A stretch of DNA of 64,000 nt, taken from positions 1 through 64,000 of the forward strand of contig JADJVQ010000009.1 of the NCBI GenBank assembly GCA_016710525.1, in the 5' to 3' direction. The DNA is from Burkholderiaceae bacterium. GTDB lineage: Bacteria > Pseudomonadota > Gammaproteobacteria > Burkholderiales > Burkholderiaceae_E. Positions 9,106-16,472 of the stretch are shown in pieces. A program made the translations under genes and the position numbers. Every line of letters starts with the position of its first letter. Position 1 is the first letter of the stretch. The notes under the pieces are model-generated. The model searched no databases. It was not told the origin of the DNA and worked only from the letters and a program-made list of their open reading frames with translations.

Positions 9106-10002
9106 ATGCACGCCCAACCCACCACCACCGTCGACTTGCGCCGCCTGGTGCACGACTATTTCGAGCTCACCAAGCCGCGGGTGACCCTGCTGGCGGCGTT
9201 CTGCGCGCTGATCGGCATGCTGCTGGCGTCCGACAACTGGGTGCCCTGGCGGGTGCTGGTGTTCGGACTGGCCGGGATCTCCCTGCTCGCGGGTTCCGGC
9301 TTCACGTTCAACTGCCTGGTCGAGCGCAGCATCGACGCCCGGATGGCACGCACGCGCGCCCGCGCATCGGCGCGCGGAGAGGTCAGCATTGCCGGATCGC
9401 TGGTATTCGCGGGTGTGCTGGGCGGCCTGGGCGCCTGGATGCTGTACGCGTTCGTCAATCCGCTCACGATGTGGCTGACACTGGCCACCTTCGTCGGTTA
9501 TGCGGTGATCTACACGGTGGTGCTCAAGCCGGCCACGCCCCAGAACATCGTGATCGGCGGCGCGTCCGGCGCGATGCCGCCGGTCCTCGGCTGGGCTGCG
9601 GTCGCCAACGAGGTCAGTGCGCCGGCGCTCGTGCTGTTCCTGATCATCTTCGTCTGGACGCCGCCGCATTTCTGGGCATTGGCCTTGTATCGGGTCGAGG
9701 ATTACAAGCTGTCCGGCCTGCCGATGCTGCCGGTGACGCATGGCTCCCAATTCACCCGCCTGAACATCCTGCTGTACACGTTCCTGCTGCTCGCCACGAC
9801 ACTGCTGCCCTTCCTGATCGGCATGAGCGGCCTGCTTTACCTCGTCAGCGCCCTGATTCTGGGCGGCGTGTTCCTCGGCTATGCCTGGCGCTTGTGGCGG
9901 CACTACACCGATGCTTTGTCGCGGCGCACTTTCGGCTATTCGATCTTCTATCTGGCGGCGCTCTTCGGCGCGCTGCTGGTCGACCATTATTTCCGCTTCT
10001 AG
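9106..10002 (+). CDS. ctaB: Protoheme IX farnesyltransferase (heme O synthase)
   Basis: A UbiA-superfamily prenyltransferase that adds a farnesyl group to heme B. The 298 residues include nine hydrophobic segments, the opening DYFELTKPRVTLL motif, the first Asp-rich motif in the form NCLVERSIDARMARTRAR, a conserved NIVIGGASGAMPPVLGW loop and the FVWTPPHFWALAL segment with the second active-site region. In the first motif the usual ERDID is ERSID. The gene ends eight bases before the SCO gene. Confidence 0.95.
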   Translation: MHAQPTTTVDLRRLVHDYFELTKPRVTLLAAFCALIGMLLASDNWVPWRVLVFGLAGISLLAGSGFTFNCLVERSIDARMARTRARASARGEVSIAGSLVFAGVLGGLGAWMLYAFVNPLTMWLTLATFVGYAVIYTVVLKPATPQNIVIGGASGAMPPVLGWAAVANEVSAPALVLFLIIFVWTPPHFWALALYRVEDYKLSGLPMLPVTHGSQFTRLNILLYTFLLLATTLLPFLIGMSGLLYLVSALILGGVFLGYAWRLWRHYTDALSRRTFGYSIFYLAALFGALLVDHYFRF

Positions 10003-10009
10003 GTTGAAC

Positions 10010-10618
10010 GTGCCGACCCGACTTCCCTTTGTCGCCCGTCGCCGCCTGGCGGGTGGCCTGGTGGCGCTGGCACTGCTGGCGGCCTGCCAGAAGGGCAAGG
10101 GGGGGTTCCTGAACACCGACGTGACCGGCGCCGACTTCGGGCGCGCGCTGGCGCTGACGGACCACACCGGCAAGGCCCGTACCCTCGAAGACTTCCGCGG
10201 CAAGGTCGTGGTCATTTTCTTCGGGTTTACGCAGTGCCCGGATGTCTGCCCCACCACCATGTCCGAGATGGCCGAGGTGATGCGCCAGCTGGGCAGCCGT
10301 GCCGATCAGGTGCAGGTGCTGTTCGTCACGATCGACCCTGACCGCGACACCGCCGCGCTGCTTGCCCAATATGTGCCGGCCTTCGACAAGCGCTTCCTGG
10401 GTTTGTATGGCGATGCGCAGGCCACCGCCAAGGTCGCCAAAGAGTTCAAGGTGTTCTACCAGAAGGTGCCGGGCAGCACGCCGGGCACCTATTCGATGGA
10501 CCACACGGCGGGCAGTTACGTCTTCGACCCCAAGGGGCGGCTGCGCCTGTTCGTCAAGCACGGACAAGGTCCGGCGCCGCTGGTCACCGACCTGGGCCGG
10601 CTGCTGGACGGCGCCTAG
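10010..10618 (+). CDS. SCO1/SenC family copper chaperone lipoprotein
   Basis: Delivers copper to the CuA site of subunit II. From GTG 10010 the 202-residue product starts with a basic region and a lipoprotein signal (lipobox LAAC, Cys about residue 26). It then has the thioredoxin-like SCO domain with the copper-binding CPDVC motif (Cys about 76 and 80), the TIDPDRDT segment and the distal His in YSMDHTAG. The longer frame to 9881 would lie within ctaB and lacks a signal peptide, so the GTG start right after ctaB is preferred. Confidence 0.92.
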   Translation: MPTRLPFVARRRLAGGLVALALLAACQKGKGGFLNTDVTGADFGRALALTDHTGKARTLEDFRGKVVVIFFGFTQCPDVCPTTMSEMAEVMRQLGSRADQVQVLFVTIDPDRDTAALLAQYVPAFDKRFLGLYGDAQATAKVAKEFKVFYQKVPGSTPGTYSMDHTAGSYVFDPKGRLRLFVKHGQGPAPLVTDLGRLLDGA

Positions 10619-10751
10619 GCCCAGGCCGGCTCACAGGCCGGCCAGGGATGTCAGAGTCTCCCGAATCCGATGTTGCGGCCATCGCGCTTGCGATCTGTCA
10701 ACGACGACACTCGAAAGCCTCCTCTAAACTGGCGCGTCGGCCGTCTAGGTC

Positions 10752-11201
10752 ATGGAAGGAGTCGGTGCAGTGGCGCTATTGAACTGGGATGACCGTCTGC
10801 TGGTCGGCGTGGAGCCGATGGATCAGACGCACCGCGAATTCGTCGGGCTGCTCGGCGAGCTCGCCCGCGCGGCCGAGGCCGACACCATCAGCGCGCTCGA
10901 CCGGCTGATCGAGCACACCGTGCTGCACTTCCGGCAGGAAGAGGAATGGATGGTCGATTCCGGCTGGGGACCTCCCTGCCATGCGGGCGAACACCATCAG
11001 GTGCTGGAGATCATCCGCACGGTGCGCACCCGGGCCCTGGCCGGCGAGTGGAAACTGGTCGGCGTGCTGGTCAACGAGCTGGGACCCTGGTTCGAACATC
11101 ATGCCAGCACCATGGACTCCGCCCTGGTCGCACACATGGCCAATGTCGGCTATCAGCCGCAGGCGCTCGTCGCGCCATTGGCGGGGGCCGTGCCGGCCTG
11201 A
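10752..11201 (+). CDS. Hemerythrin-domain protein
   Basis: A 149-residue single-domain protein of the bacteriohemerythrin type, which binds O2 at a non-heme di-iron site. The ligand set is visible in the expected order: His27 (DQTHREF), His59 and Glu63 (HFRQEEE), His77 and His81 (HAGEHH), and His117 and Asp122 (EHHASTMD). It has no membrane segment or signalling partner domain. Start is ATG 10752; a later ATG would remove part of helix A. Lying just after the oxidase block, it may sense or buffer O2, but the context gives no stronger clue. Confidence 0.85.
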   Translation: MEGVGAVALLNWDDRLLVGVEPMDQTHREFVGLLGELARAAEADTISALDRLIEHTVLHFRQEEEWMVDSGWGPPCHAGEHHQVLEIIRTVRTRALAGEWKLVGVLVNELGPWFEHHASTMDSALVAHMANVGYQPQALVAPLAGAVPA

Positions 11202-11214
11202 TGTGCTGTCGCGC

Positions 11215-11236
11215 GGATATCGGTTCGCCGATATCC
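11215..11236. terminator. Perfect hairpin with TTCG loop between convergent genes
   Basis: Nine perfect base pairs (11215-11223 with 11228-11236) close a TTCG tetraloop, an exceptionally stable type of hairpin. It lies in the 49-base gap between the hemerythrin gene and the oppositely oriented DMT gene. No T run follows on either strand, so it may stabilise both mRNA ends rather than act as a classical intrinsic terminator. Confidence 0.45.
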
Positions 11237-11250
11237 TGCCGCGCCCTGAT

Positions 11251-12171
11251 TCACCGCGGCTGCAGGGCGGACATCAGACTGGTTCCGATGATGAGGGTCG
11301 CACCAAGGACCAGTTGCGCAGTCAGCACTTCGCCACCCAGCCATACCGCCGATCCGGCGGCGAAGACCACTTCGCTCAGCATCACCACGGCCGTGACCCG
11401 TGCGGGCAGGCGTGCGGCGCCGTATTGCAGGGCCAGATTGGCCGCGACGAATCCGAGCGCCAGCAGGGCGAGCGGAGCGTAACCGGCGGACGCCAGTGCC
11501 GGCCAGGGGACGGATGCTCCACCGATACCCGAGCCCATCCCCAGCGCAACGCACGCTGGCATGATCGTGCCGCCGGCAAACATGGCGCCGGCCAGCGCAC
11601 CGGAGGGGCGGGCAGACAGTCTGCGCAGCAGGATGTTCGTCAATGCGAACGCGACTCCGCCGATCAGGCCGAGCCAATCGGCCCGCGACTCGGGCAACGG
11701 CATCCCGGCGCCAGGACGCCACAGCACGATGACCGCGCCGCTGACCGCGAGCAGCACCAGGCCGATCGAGCGCAGCCGTATCGGCTCATTCAGCAGCACC
11801 CGGGCGAACAGCACCGACCAGATCGGCATCAGATAGAAGAGCAAGACGACCCTGACCACATCGCCGGTCGCCACCCCCCAGTTGAAGCAGGCATTCGTGA
11901 CGCCCGATGCGCCCGCCAGCGCGAGCAGGGCGGGGTTGCGCATCGCGGCAAGGGTCGCGAGCGGGTCGCGCGCGATCACCAGCAGCCAGGCCAGCAGGTA
12001 GATCGCGGCGGTCGCCCACAGGCTGTGCAGGCCGTGCTCGTTCAGCCAGCGGAATGGCCACCACGACACCCCCCAGATGAAGGCATTGAGCAGCAGGGCA
12101 GCCATCGCACGCCCTGGGGGGTGCGCATCGCGAGACAGCGGGGAGGTCATGGGGGAGCCAGCATAGCCCAC
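11251..12171 (-). CDS. DMT-superfamily (EamA) membrane transporter
   Basis: A 306-residue protein with ten hydrophobic segments arranged as two EamA repeats. The opening AFIWGVSWWPFRWL, the end-of-repeat ARVLLNEPIRLRSIGLVLLAVSGAVIVLW and the final LGGEVLTAQLVLGATLIIGTSLM follow the family pattern. Such proteins export amino acids or other metabolites; the substrate cannot be read from sequence. The last residues are close to the convergent hairpin at 11215-11236. Confidence 0.85.
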   Translation of the reverse strand: MGYAGSPMTSPLSRDAHPPGRAMAALLLNAFIWGVSWWPFRWLNEHGLHSLWATAAIYLLAWLLVIARDPLATLAAMRNPALLALAGASGVTNACFNWGVATGDVVRVVLLFYLMPIWSVLFARVLLNEPIRLRSIGLVLLAVSGAVIVLWRPGAGMPLPESRADWLGLIGGVAFALTNILLRRLSARPSGALAGAMFAGGTIMPACVALGMGSGIGGASVPWPALASAGYAPLALLALGFVAANLALQYGAARLPARVTAVVMLSEVVFAAGSAVWLGGEVLTAQLVLGATLIIGTSLMSALQPR

Positions 12172-12272
12172 TCGCAGGTTCGCATCCTGCGACCATCGCT
12201 GCTGCGACTCACGAATATCCTGAATGACTTATCGTCGCCTTGTGCCATCCAGATCGTTGGTCAACGAGATTG

Positions 12273-12301
12273 TTGCATTGCACTATGGCGGGCGGTATTG
12301 T
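12273..12301 (+). promoter_or_regulatory. Possible sigma70 promoter of nasT
   Basis: TTGCAT (12273-12278) and TATTGT (12296-12301) are separated by 17 bases, each with four of six consensus matches, and lie 41 bases before the nasT ATG. This is a weak assignment made from spacing alone. Confidence 0.35.
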
Positions 12302-12341
12302 GTGAAGCCCAACCACATCCGCGTCCGCGCTCCGTATCAGC

Positions 12342-12917
12342 ATGCGCGTCCTGCTTTTCGACGAATCGGACAACCAGATGTCGGGCCTGCTCGACGCGCT
12401 CGAGCTGGCGGGATTCGAAGTCTTGCCGGTCGAACGCTCGGCCCGCGACCTCGCCGACAGGGTCGAGGAACTGCGACCCGACATCGTCCTGCTGGCCGCG
12501 GAGTCCCCCACTCGCGACACCATGGAGCAGGTGTGCGTGGTGACCGAACGCACGCCGCGGCCGATCGTGCTCGTGACCCCCGATGCGTCGCCGGAGCTGA
12601 TGCGCAAGGCGATGACGGCGGGCATTTCCGCCTATGTCGTGCAGGGACTTCCGATCGAGCAGCTCGCGACCTTGTTCGATCTGGCCATCGCGCGCTTCGA
12701 GGAGGACCAGCGCCTCCGCGGTGCCGTCCGTGATGCCCAGACCCAGCTGGCCGATCGGAAGACGATCGAGCGTGCCAAGGGCGTGCTGATGAAGCGCAAG
12801 TCCTGCGATGAGGCGCATGCCTACCAGCTGCTGCGGCGCATGGCGATGGACCGCAATCTGAAGCTGCGCGACGTGGCCGAGCAGGTCATCGCCGTCGGTA
12901 CGATGTTCGACAGCTGA
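12342..12917 (+). CDS. nasT: NasT-type ANTAR antiterminator
   Basis: An RNA-binding regulator of nitrate assimilation. Residues 1-120 form a receiver-like fold (RVLLFDES, DIVLLAAESPTRD, RPIVLVTPDAS, GISAYVVQGL). The position where a receiver carries its phosphorylated Asp reads AAESP, so this looks like a pseudo-receiver. Residues about 125-188 are an ANTAR domain (QTQLADRKTIERAKGVLMKR, HAYQLLRRMAMD). ANTAR domains bind paired hexaloop hairpins in nascent RNA and prevent terminator formation. Exactly such a target lies 230 bases downstream, before nrtA. In the usual NasS-NasT pair a nitrate-binding NasS holds NasT inactive; no nasS gene is adjacent here. Confidence 0.9.
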   Translation: MRVLLFDESDNQMSGLLDALELAGFEVLPVERSARDLADRVEELRPDIVLLAAESPTRDTMEQVCVVTERTPRPIVLVTPDASPELMRKAMTAGISAYVVQGLPIEQLATLFDLAIARFEEDQRLRGAVRDAQTQLADRKTIERAKGVLMKRKSCDEAHAYQLLRRMAMDRNLKLRDVAEQVIAVGTMFDS

Positions 12918-12957
12918 CGGCCGATCTGGCGCCGGCGGGCGCCGGACCGGTGCATGC

Positions 12958-12974
12958 TGCACTGCACAAGTGCA
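12958..12974. promoter_or_regulatory. NtrC-like enhancer site upstream of nrtA
   Basis: The 17-mer TGCACTGCACAAGTGCA is a perfect dyad (TGCACT-N5-AGTGCA) matching the NtrC pattern GCAC-N7-GTGC. Its centre is about 139 bases upstream of the start site predicted from the sigma54 promoter, a normal enhancer distance. Confidence 0.65.
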
Positions 12975-13077
12975 CCCCTCGCCATCGTGCTTCGAGCGGA
13001 TCTCCCGCTCGGTGGGCGTGCGCCGCCTTTCATGACCCCAGTTCGTCCTTCCGGTCCCTGAAAACGGGCGTTTTCGC

Positions 13078-13095
13078 TTGGCATGGATCCTGCGT
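13078..13095 (+). promoter_or_regulatory. Sigma54 (RpoN) promoter of the nitrate operon
   Basis: TTGGCATGGATCCTGCGT has the invariant GG (13080-13081) and GC (13092-13093) exactly ten bases apart, with TGGCA and TGC around them. Transcription would start near 13105 and give a 134-base leader before nrtA. With the NtrC-like site upstream, this points to induction under nitrogen limitation. Confidence 0.7.
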
Positions 13096-13145
13096 GTTGT
13101 TTTGTCGAGGCCAATGCTCGGTCTCAGACAGACAACCTGGGTGCG

Positions 13146-13187
13146 GCGGGCCAACGGCGGTTCGCATGCATCGAACAACGACGTTCG
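13146..13187 (+). promoter_or_regulatory. ANTAR (NasT) target: paired hexaloop antiterminator hairpins
   Basis: Two consecutive hairpins each present a six-base loop with A at position 1 and G at position 4, the recognition rule of ANTAR proteins. P1: stem 13146-13152 with 13159-13165 (seven pairs), loop AACGGC. P2: stem 13172-13176 with 13183-13187 (five pairs), loop AACGAC. They are separated by the six-base linker ATGCAT. The P2 loop and 3' arm occupy the first eight bases of the terminator 5' arm (13180-13187), so P2 and the terminator are mutually exclusive. NasT is encoded immediately upstream. Confidence 0.85.
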
Positions 13188-13227
13188 CGGCCATCTGACC
13201 GATGGCTACGAGCGTCTTTTTTTTTTT
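13180..13227 (+). terminator. Leader attenuator terminator of the nrtA operon
   Basis: A sixteen-position stem (13180-13195 with 13201-13216, one C-A mismatch and two G-U pairs) with loop TGACC is followed by eleven T residues (13217-13227). The GAGG ribosome site of nrtA begins immediately after the T run at 13228. It is a strong intrinsic terminator inside a 5' leader, overlapped by the antiterminator hairpin P2. Confidence 0.92.
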
Positions 13228-13238
13228 GAGGTCAACGA

Positions 13239-14591
13239 ATGCTTCCGGATCGAGTCGTCACACCGTCGCTGATTGAACAACCGCAAGTTCCGGCGTCGGT
13301 TCAGCCGGCCAACGAAGTGCTGCCGGTAGCGGGCGAATGGGTCGCGCCGATGAAGCGGCGCCGCTTCCTGACGCTGGCCTCGGCGGCTGTCTCGGCCGGT
13401 GGCCTGGGCGGCGTGGTGCCGCCCAGCCTGCAGGCGGTGGCCTGGGCGGCGGGGTCCGATGCGCCCGAGAAGAAGGAAGTGAAGATCGGTTTCATTCCGC
13501 TGACCGACTGCGCCTCGGTGGTGATGGCTTCCGTGCTCGAGATCGACAAGAAGTACGGCGTCAAGATCATCCCCACCAAGGAAGCCTCGTGGGCCTCGGT
13601 GCGCGACAAGCTGGTCAATGGCGAGATCGATTTCGCGCATGTGCTGTACGGCCTGATCTACGGGGTGCAGATGGGCGTGGGCGGGGCCAAGAAGGACATG
13701 GCCGCGCTGATGAGCCTGAACAACAACGGCCAGGCGATCTCGCTGTCCAAGAAACTGGCCGACAAGGGCGCGGTCGACGGCGCCGGTCTGGCCAAGCTGA
13801 TGGCCGCCGAGAAGCGCGAATACACCTTTGCGCAGACCTTCCCGACCGGCACCCACGCGATGTGGCTGTACTACTGGCTGGCGGCCCATGGCATCAATCC
13901 GATGAAGGACGCCAAGGTCATCACAGTTCCGCCGCCGCAGATGGTCGCGAACATGCGGGTGGGCAACATGGACGGCTTTTGTGTGGGCGAGCCCTGGAAC
14001 CACCGCGCGATTGCCGACGGCATCGGCGTGACGGCGATCACCTCCCAGGACATCTGGAAGGACCATCCCGAGAAGGTGCTGGGCACGCGGCTGGATTTCG
14101 TCAAGCAGAACCCCAATACCGCGCGCGCCGTCACCGCGGCCATTCTGGAGGCCAGCAAGTGGATCGATGCCGGCCTGTCGAACAAGAACAAGATGGCCGA
14201 CACCATCGCGCAGCAGGCCTATGTGAACACCTCACGCGACGTGATCATCGACCGGATCCTGGGCCGCTACCAGAACGGCATGGGCAAGACCTGGGACGAC
14301 GCCAATCACATGAAGTTCTTCAACGACGGCGCGGTCAACTACCCGTACCTGTCCGACGGCATGTGGTTCCTGACCCAGCATCGGCGCTGGGGTCTGCTCA
14401 AGGAAGACCCCGACTACCTGGCGATCGCCAAGCAGGTGAACCAGACCGCGATCTACAAGGAGGCCGCGGCGCAGGTCAAAGTCAGCCTGCCCAAGTCGGA
14501 CATGCGCAAGTCGACGATGGTCGACGGTGTGGTCTGGGACGGCAGCAACCCCAAGCAGTACGCGGGGTCCTTCAAGGTCAAGACTGCTTGA
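13239..14591 (+). CDS. nrtA: Nitrate ABC transporter substrate-binding protein (NrtA/CmpA family)
   Basis: The 450-residue product has a long N-terminal region and a twin-arginine-like signal (MKRRRFLTLASAA, from residue 38), then a CmpA/NrtA periplasmic binding fold: VKIGFIPLTDCASVVMA, the KEASWASVRDKL segment, DFAHVLYG, TFPTGTHAMWLYYWLAAHGINP and the GYCVGEPW-like FCVGEPWNHRAIADG. It delivers nitrate to the NrtB/NrtD importer. The start at 13239 has GAGG at 13228-13231; ATG 13350 would leave a shorter leader. The exported signal shows that it is the transporter protein and not the cytoplasmic nitrate sensor NasS, which is a homologue. Confidence 0.9.
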   Translation: MLPDRVVTPSLIEQPQVPASVQPANEVLPVAGEWVAPMKRRRFLTLASAAVSAGGLGGVVPPSLQAVAWAAGSDAPEKKEVKIGFIPLTDCASVVMASVLEIDKKYGVKIIPTKEASWASVRDKLVNGEIDFAHVLYGLIYGVQMGVGGAKKDMAALMSLNNNGQAISLSKKLADKGAVDGAGLAKLMAAEKREYTFAQTFPTGTHAMWLYYWLAAHGINPMKDAKVITVPPPQMVANMRVGNMDGFCVGEPWNHRAIADGIGVTAITSQDIWKDHPEKVLGTRLDFVKQNPNTARAVTAAILEASKWIDAGLSNKNKMADTIAQQAYVNTSRDVIIDRILGRYQNGMGKTWDDANHMKFFNDGAVNYPYLSDGMWFLTQHRRWGLLKEDPDYLAIAKQVNQTAIYKEAAAQVKVSLPKSDMRKSTMVDGVVWDGSNPKQYAGSFKVKTA

Positions 14592-14619
14592 GCCATTCGA
14601 CGTGTCCAGGAGAACGCCC

Positions 14620-15612
14620 ATGAGTGCTTCCGTATCGATCACGCCGCTGGCCGCGGCCTCCGGCGCCTTGCCCCCAGGGTCCGAACCCGCGCCGGGTGCG
14701 CGCGCCGGGGCCGACGCGCTCCAGCCTGCGCGGGTCGCGCCCTCGGTGGCCGTGTCAGTGGCCGCCTCCGCGGCCGACACGCCGGTGCTGCTGCAGGCCA
14801 GCAAGCCGGCCGCGCCGGTCATCTCCGAGGCCGTGCGCCGGCGCGCCCGCAACGAGCGCCTGGCGACCTTTCTCGCGCCCGCGCTGGGCATCCTGGTGCT
14901 GATCCTGATCTGGGAGGCCATCGCGGCCGGTGGCCAGACGATTCCCGGTCCGGTGGCCACCTGGAAGGCGGCGCTGCAGGTGTTCGCCGACCCGTTCGCC
15001 CAGAACGGTCCCAATGACCAGGGCATCGGCATCAAGCTGATGAACTCCCTTGGCCGGGTCGGCCTGGGCTTCGGCCTGGCGGCGCTGGTCGGCATTCCGG
15101 CGGGCTTCGCGATCGGGCGCTTCAGCTTCCTGGACAAGATGACCGCGCCGGTGATCTCGCTGCTGCGCCCGGTGTCGCCGCTGGCCTGGCTGCCAATCGG
15201 CCTGCTGGTGTTCAAGGGCGCGCACTCGGCGGCGATCTGGACGATCTTCATCTCGTCGGTGTGGCCGATGATCATCAACACCGCGGTCGGCGTGCAGCGG
15301 GTGCCCACCGACTACATGAACGTGGCCCGTGTGCTGAACCTGTCCGAATGGAAGATCTTCACCAAGATCCTGTTCCCGGCGGTGCTGCCCTACCTGATGA
15401 CCGGTGTGCGCCTGTCGATCGGCGTGGCCTGGCTGGTGATCGTGGCGGCCGAGATGCTGACCGGCGGCGTGGGCATCGGCTTCTGGGTCTGGGACGAATG
15501 GAACAACCTGAAGGTCGAGAACATCCTGATCGCCATCCTGGTGATCGGCATGGTCGGACTGCTGCTCGAGCTGGCGCTGATGTGGCTGGCCCGTCGTTTC
15601 TCGTACGAGTGA
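14620..15612 (+). CDS. nrtB: Nitrate ABC transporter permease
   Basis: A 330-residue permease. After a variable Ala-rich N-terminal region of about 85 residues come six hydrophobic segments of the BPD_transp_1 fold. The family segment SLGRVGLGFGLAALVGIPAGFAIGR and the cytoplasmic EAA-type loop (ARVLNLSEWKIFTKILFPAVLPYL) that docks the ATPase are present, as is the ending GVGIGFWVWDEWNNL typical of NrtB/SsuC relatives. AGGAGA lies before ATG 14620; the frame opens upstream but lacks a ribosome site there. It follows nrtA by 28 bases. Confidence 0.92.
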   Translation: MSASVSITPLAAASGALPPGSEPAPGARAGADALQPARVAPSVAVSVAASAADTPVLLQASKPAAPVISEAVRRRARNERLATFLAPALGILVLILIWEAIAAGGQTIPGPVATWKAALQVFADPFAQNGPNDQGIGIKLMNSLGRVGLGFGLAALVGIPAGFAIGRFSFLDKMTAPVISLLRPVSPLAWLPIGLLVFKGAHSAAIWTIFISSVWPMIINTAVGVQRVPTDYMNVARVLNLSEWKIFTKILFPAVLPYLMTGVRLSIGVAWLVIVAAEMLTGGVGIGFWVWDEWNNLKVENILIAILVIGMVGLLLELALMWLARRFSYE

Positions 15613-15623
15613 GGTGACACGCG

Positions 15624-16472
15624 ATGGCTATGATCGGTGAACTGACCGCCACGCCGCTGGACGGCAAGGCGCGGGCCAGCTTCGAGGCCAACTATCTGGT
15701 GGTCGACAACGCGGGCATGGTGTTCGAGACGAAGAAGGGCAACTTCATTGCGCTGCGCGACATCCACCTGACAGTGGCCAAGGGCGAGTTCGTCAGCCTG
15801 ATCGGCCATTCGGGCTGCGGCAAGTCGACGCTGCTCAACCTGATCGCCGGGCTGCTCGATCCCACCTCGGGCCACCTGCTGCTGGGCAACCGCGAGATCA
15901 AGGGGCCCGGGCCGGACCGCGGCGTCGTCTTCCAGAACCATTCGCTGCTGCCCTGGATGAGCTGCCTGGACAACATCCATCTGGCCGTGGAGCGGGTGTT
16001 CGGCCGCGACGAACCGCGCGCCAAGCTCAAGGCCCGTGCGATGGCGGCGCTCGAGATGGTGGGCCTGGCCAGTGCCGCCGAAAAGCGTCCGCACGAGATT
16101 TCCGGCGGCATGAAGCAGCGGGTGGGCATCGCCCGGGCGCTGGCGATGGAACCCAAGGTGCTGCTGATGGACGAGCCCTTCGGGGCGCTGGACGCGCTGA
16201 CCCGCGCCCATCTGCAGGACGAGCTGCTGCGCATCATCGCGCAGACCGGCAGCACGGTGGTGATGGTCACCCACGACGTGGACGAGGCGGTTCTGCTGTC
16301 GGACCGCATCGTGATGATGACCAACGGACCGGCGGCCACCATCGGCGAGATCCTCAGCATCGACCTGCCGCGGCCGCGCGACCGCGTGCAACTGGCCGAG
16401 GACCCGAACTACAGCCATCTGCGCCGCGAGATCCTCGAGTTCCTCTACCGCAAGGAGCGCAAGGCAGCATGA
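15624..16472 (+). CDS. nrtD: Nitrate ABC transporter ATP-binding protein
   Basis: A 282-residue ABC ATPase with Walker A (GHSGCGKST), Q-loop (VFQNHSLLPWMSC), signature (ISGGMKQRVGIARAL), Walker B (VLLMDEPFGALD) and switch His (MVTHDVDEAV). The residues QNHSLLPW and the C-terminal IDLPRPRDR are characteristic of the nitrate/taurine-type subfamily. It has no fused NrtA-like domain, so it corresponds to NrtD rather than to the two-domain NrtC of cyanobacteria. It overlaps nirB by four bases. Confidence 0.92.
   Translation: MAMIGELTATPLDGKARASFEANYLVVDNAGMVFETKKGNFIALRDIHLTVAKGEFVSLIGHSGCGKSTLLNLIAGLLDPTSGHLLLGNREIKGPGPDRGVVFQNHSLLPWMSCLDNIHLAVERVFGRDEPRAKLKARAMAALEMVGLASAAEKRPHEISGGMKQRVGIARALAMEPKVLLMDEPFGALDALTRAHLQDELLRIIAQTGSTVVMVTHDVDEAVLLSDRIVMMTNGPAATIGEILSIDLPRPRDRVQLAEDPNYSHLRREILEFLYRKERKAA

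Noticed and set aside
10629..10650. Possible terminator after the SCO gene
   Set aside because: GGCCGG and CCGGCC can pair around an eight-base loop, but no T run follows.
13109..13138. Hairpin TGTCGAGGCC...GGTCTCAGACA as the first ANTAR hairpin
   Set aside because: It pairs well, but the loop is seven bases and does not sit next to the second hairpin; the 13146-13165 hairpin has the exact hexaloop with A1 and G4.
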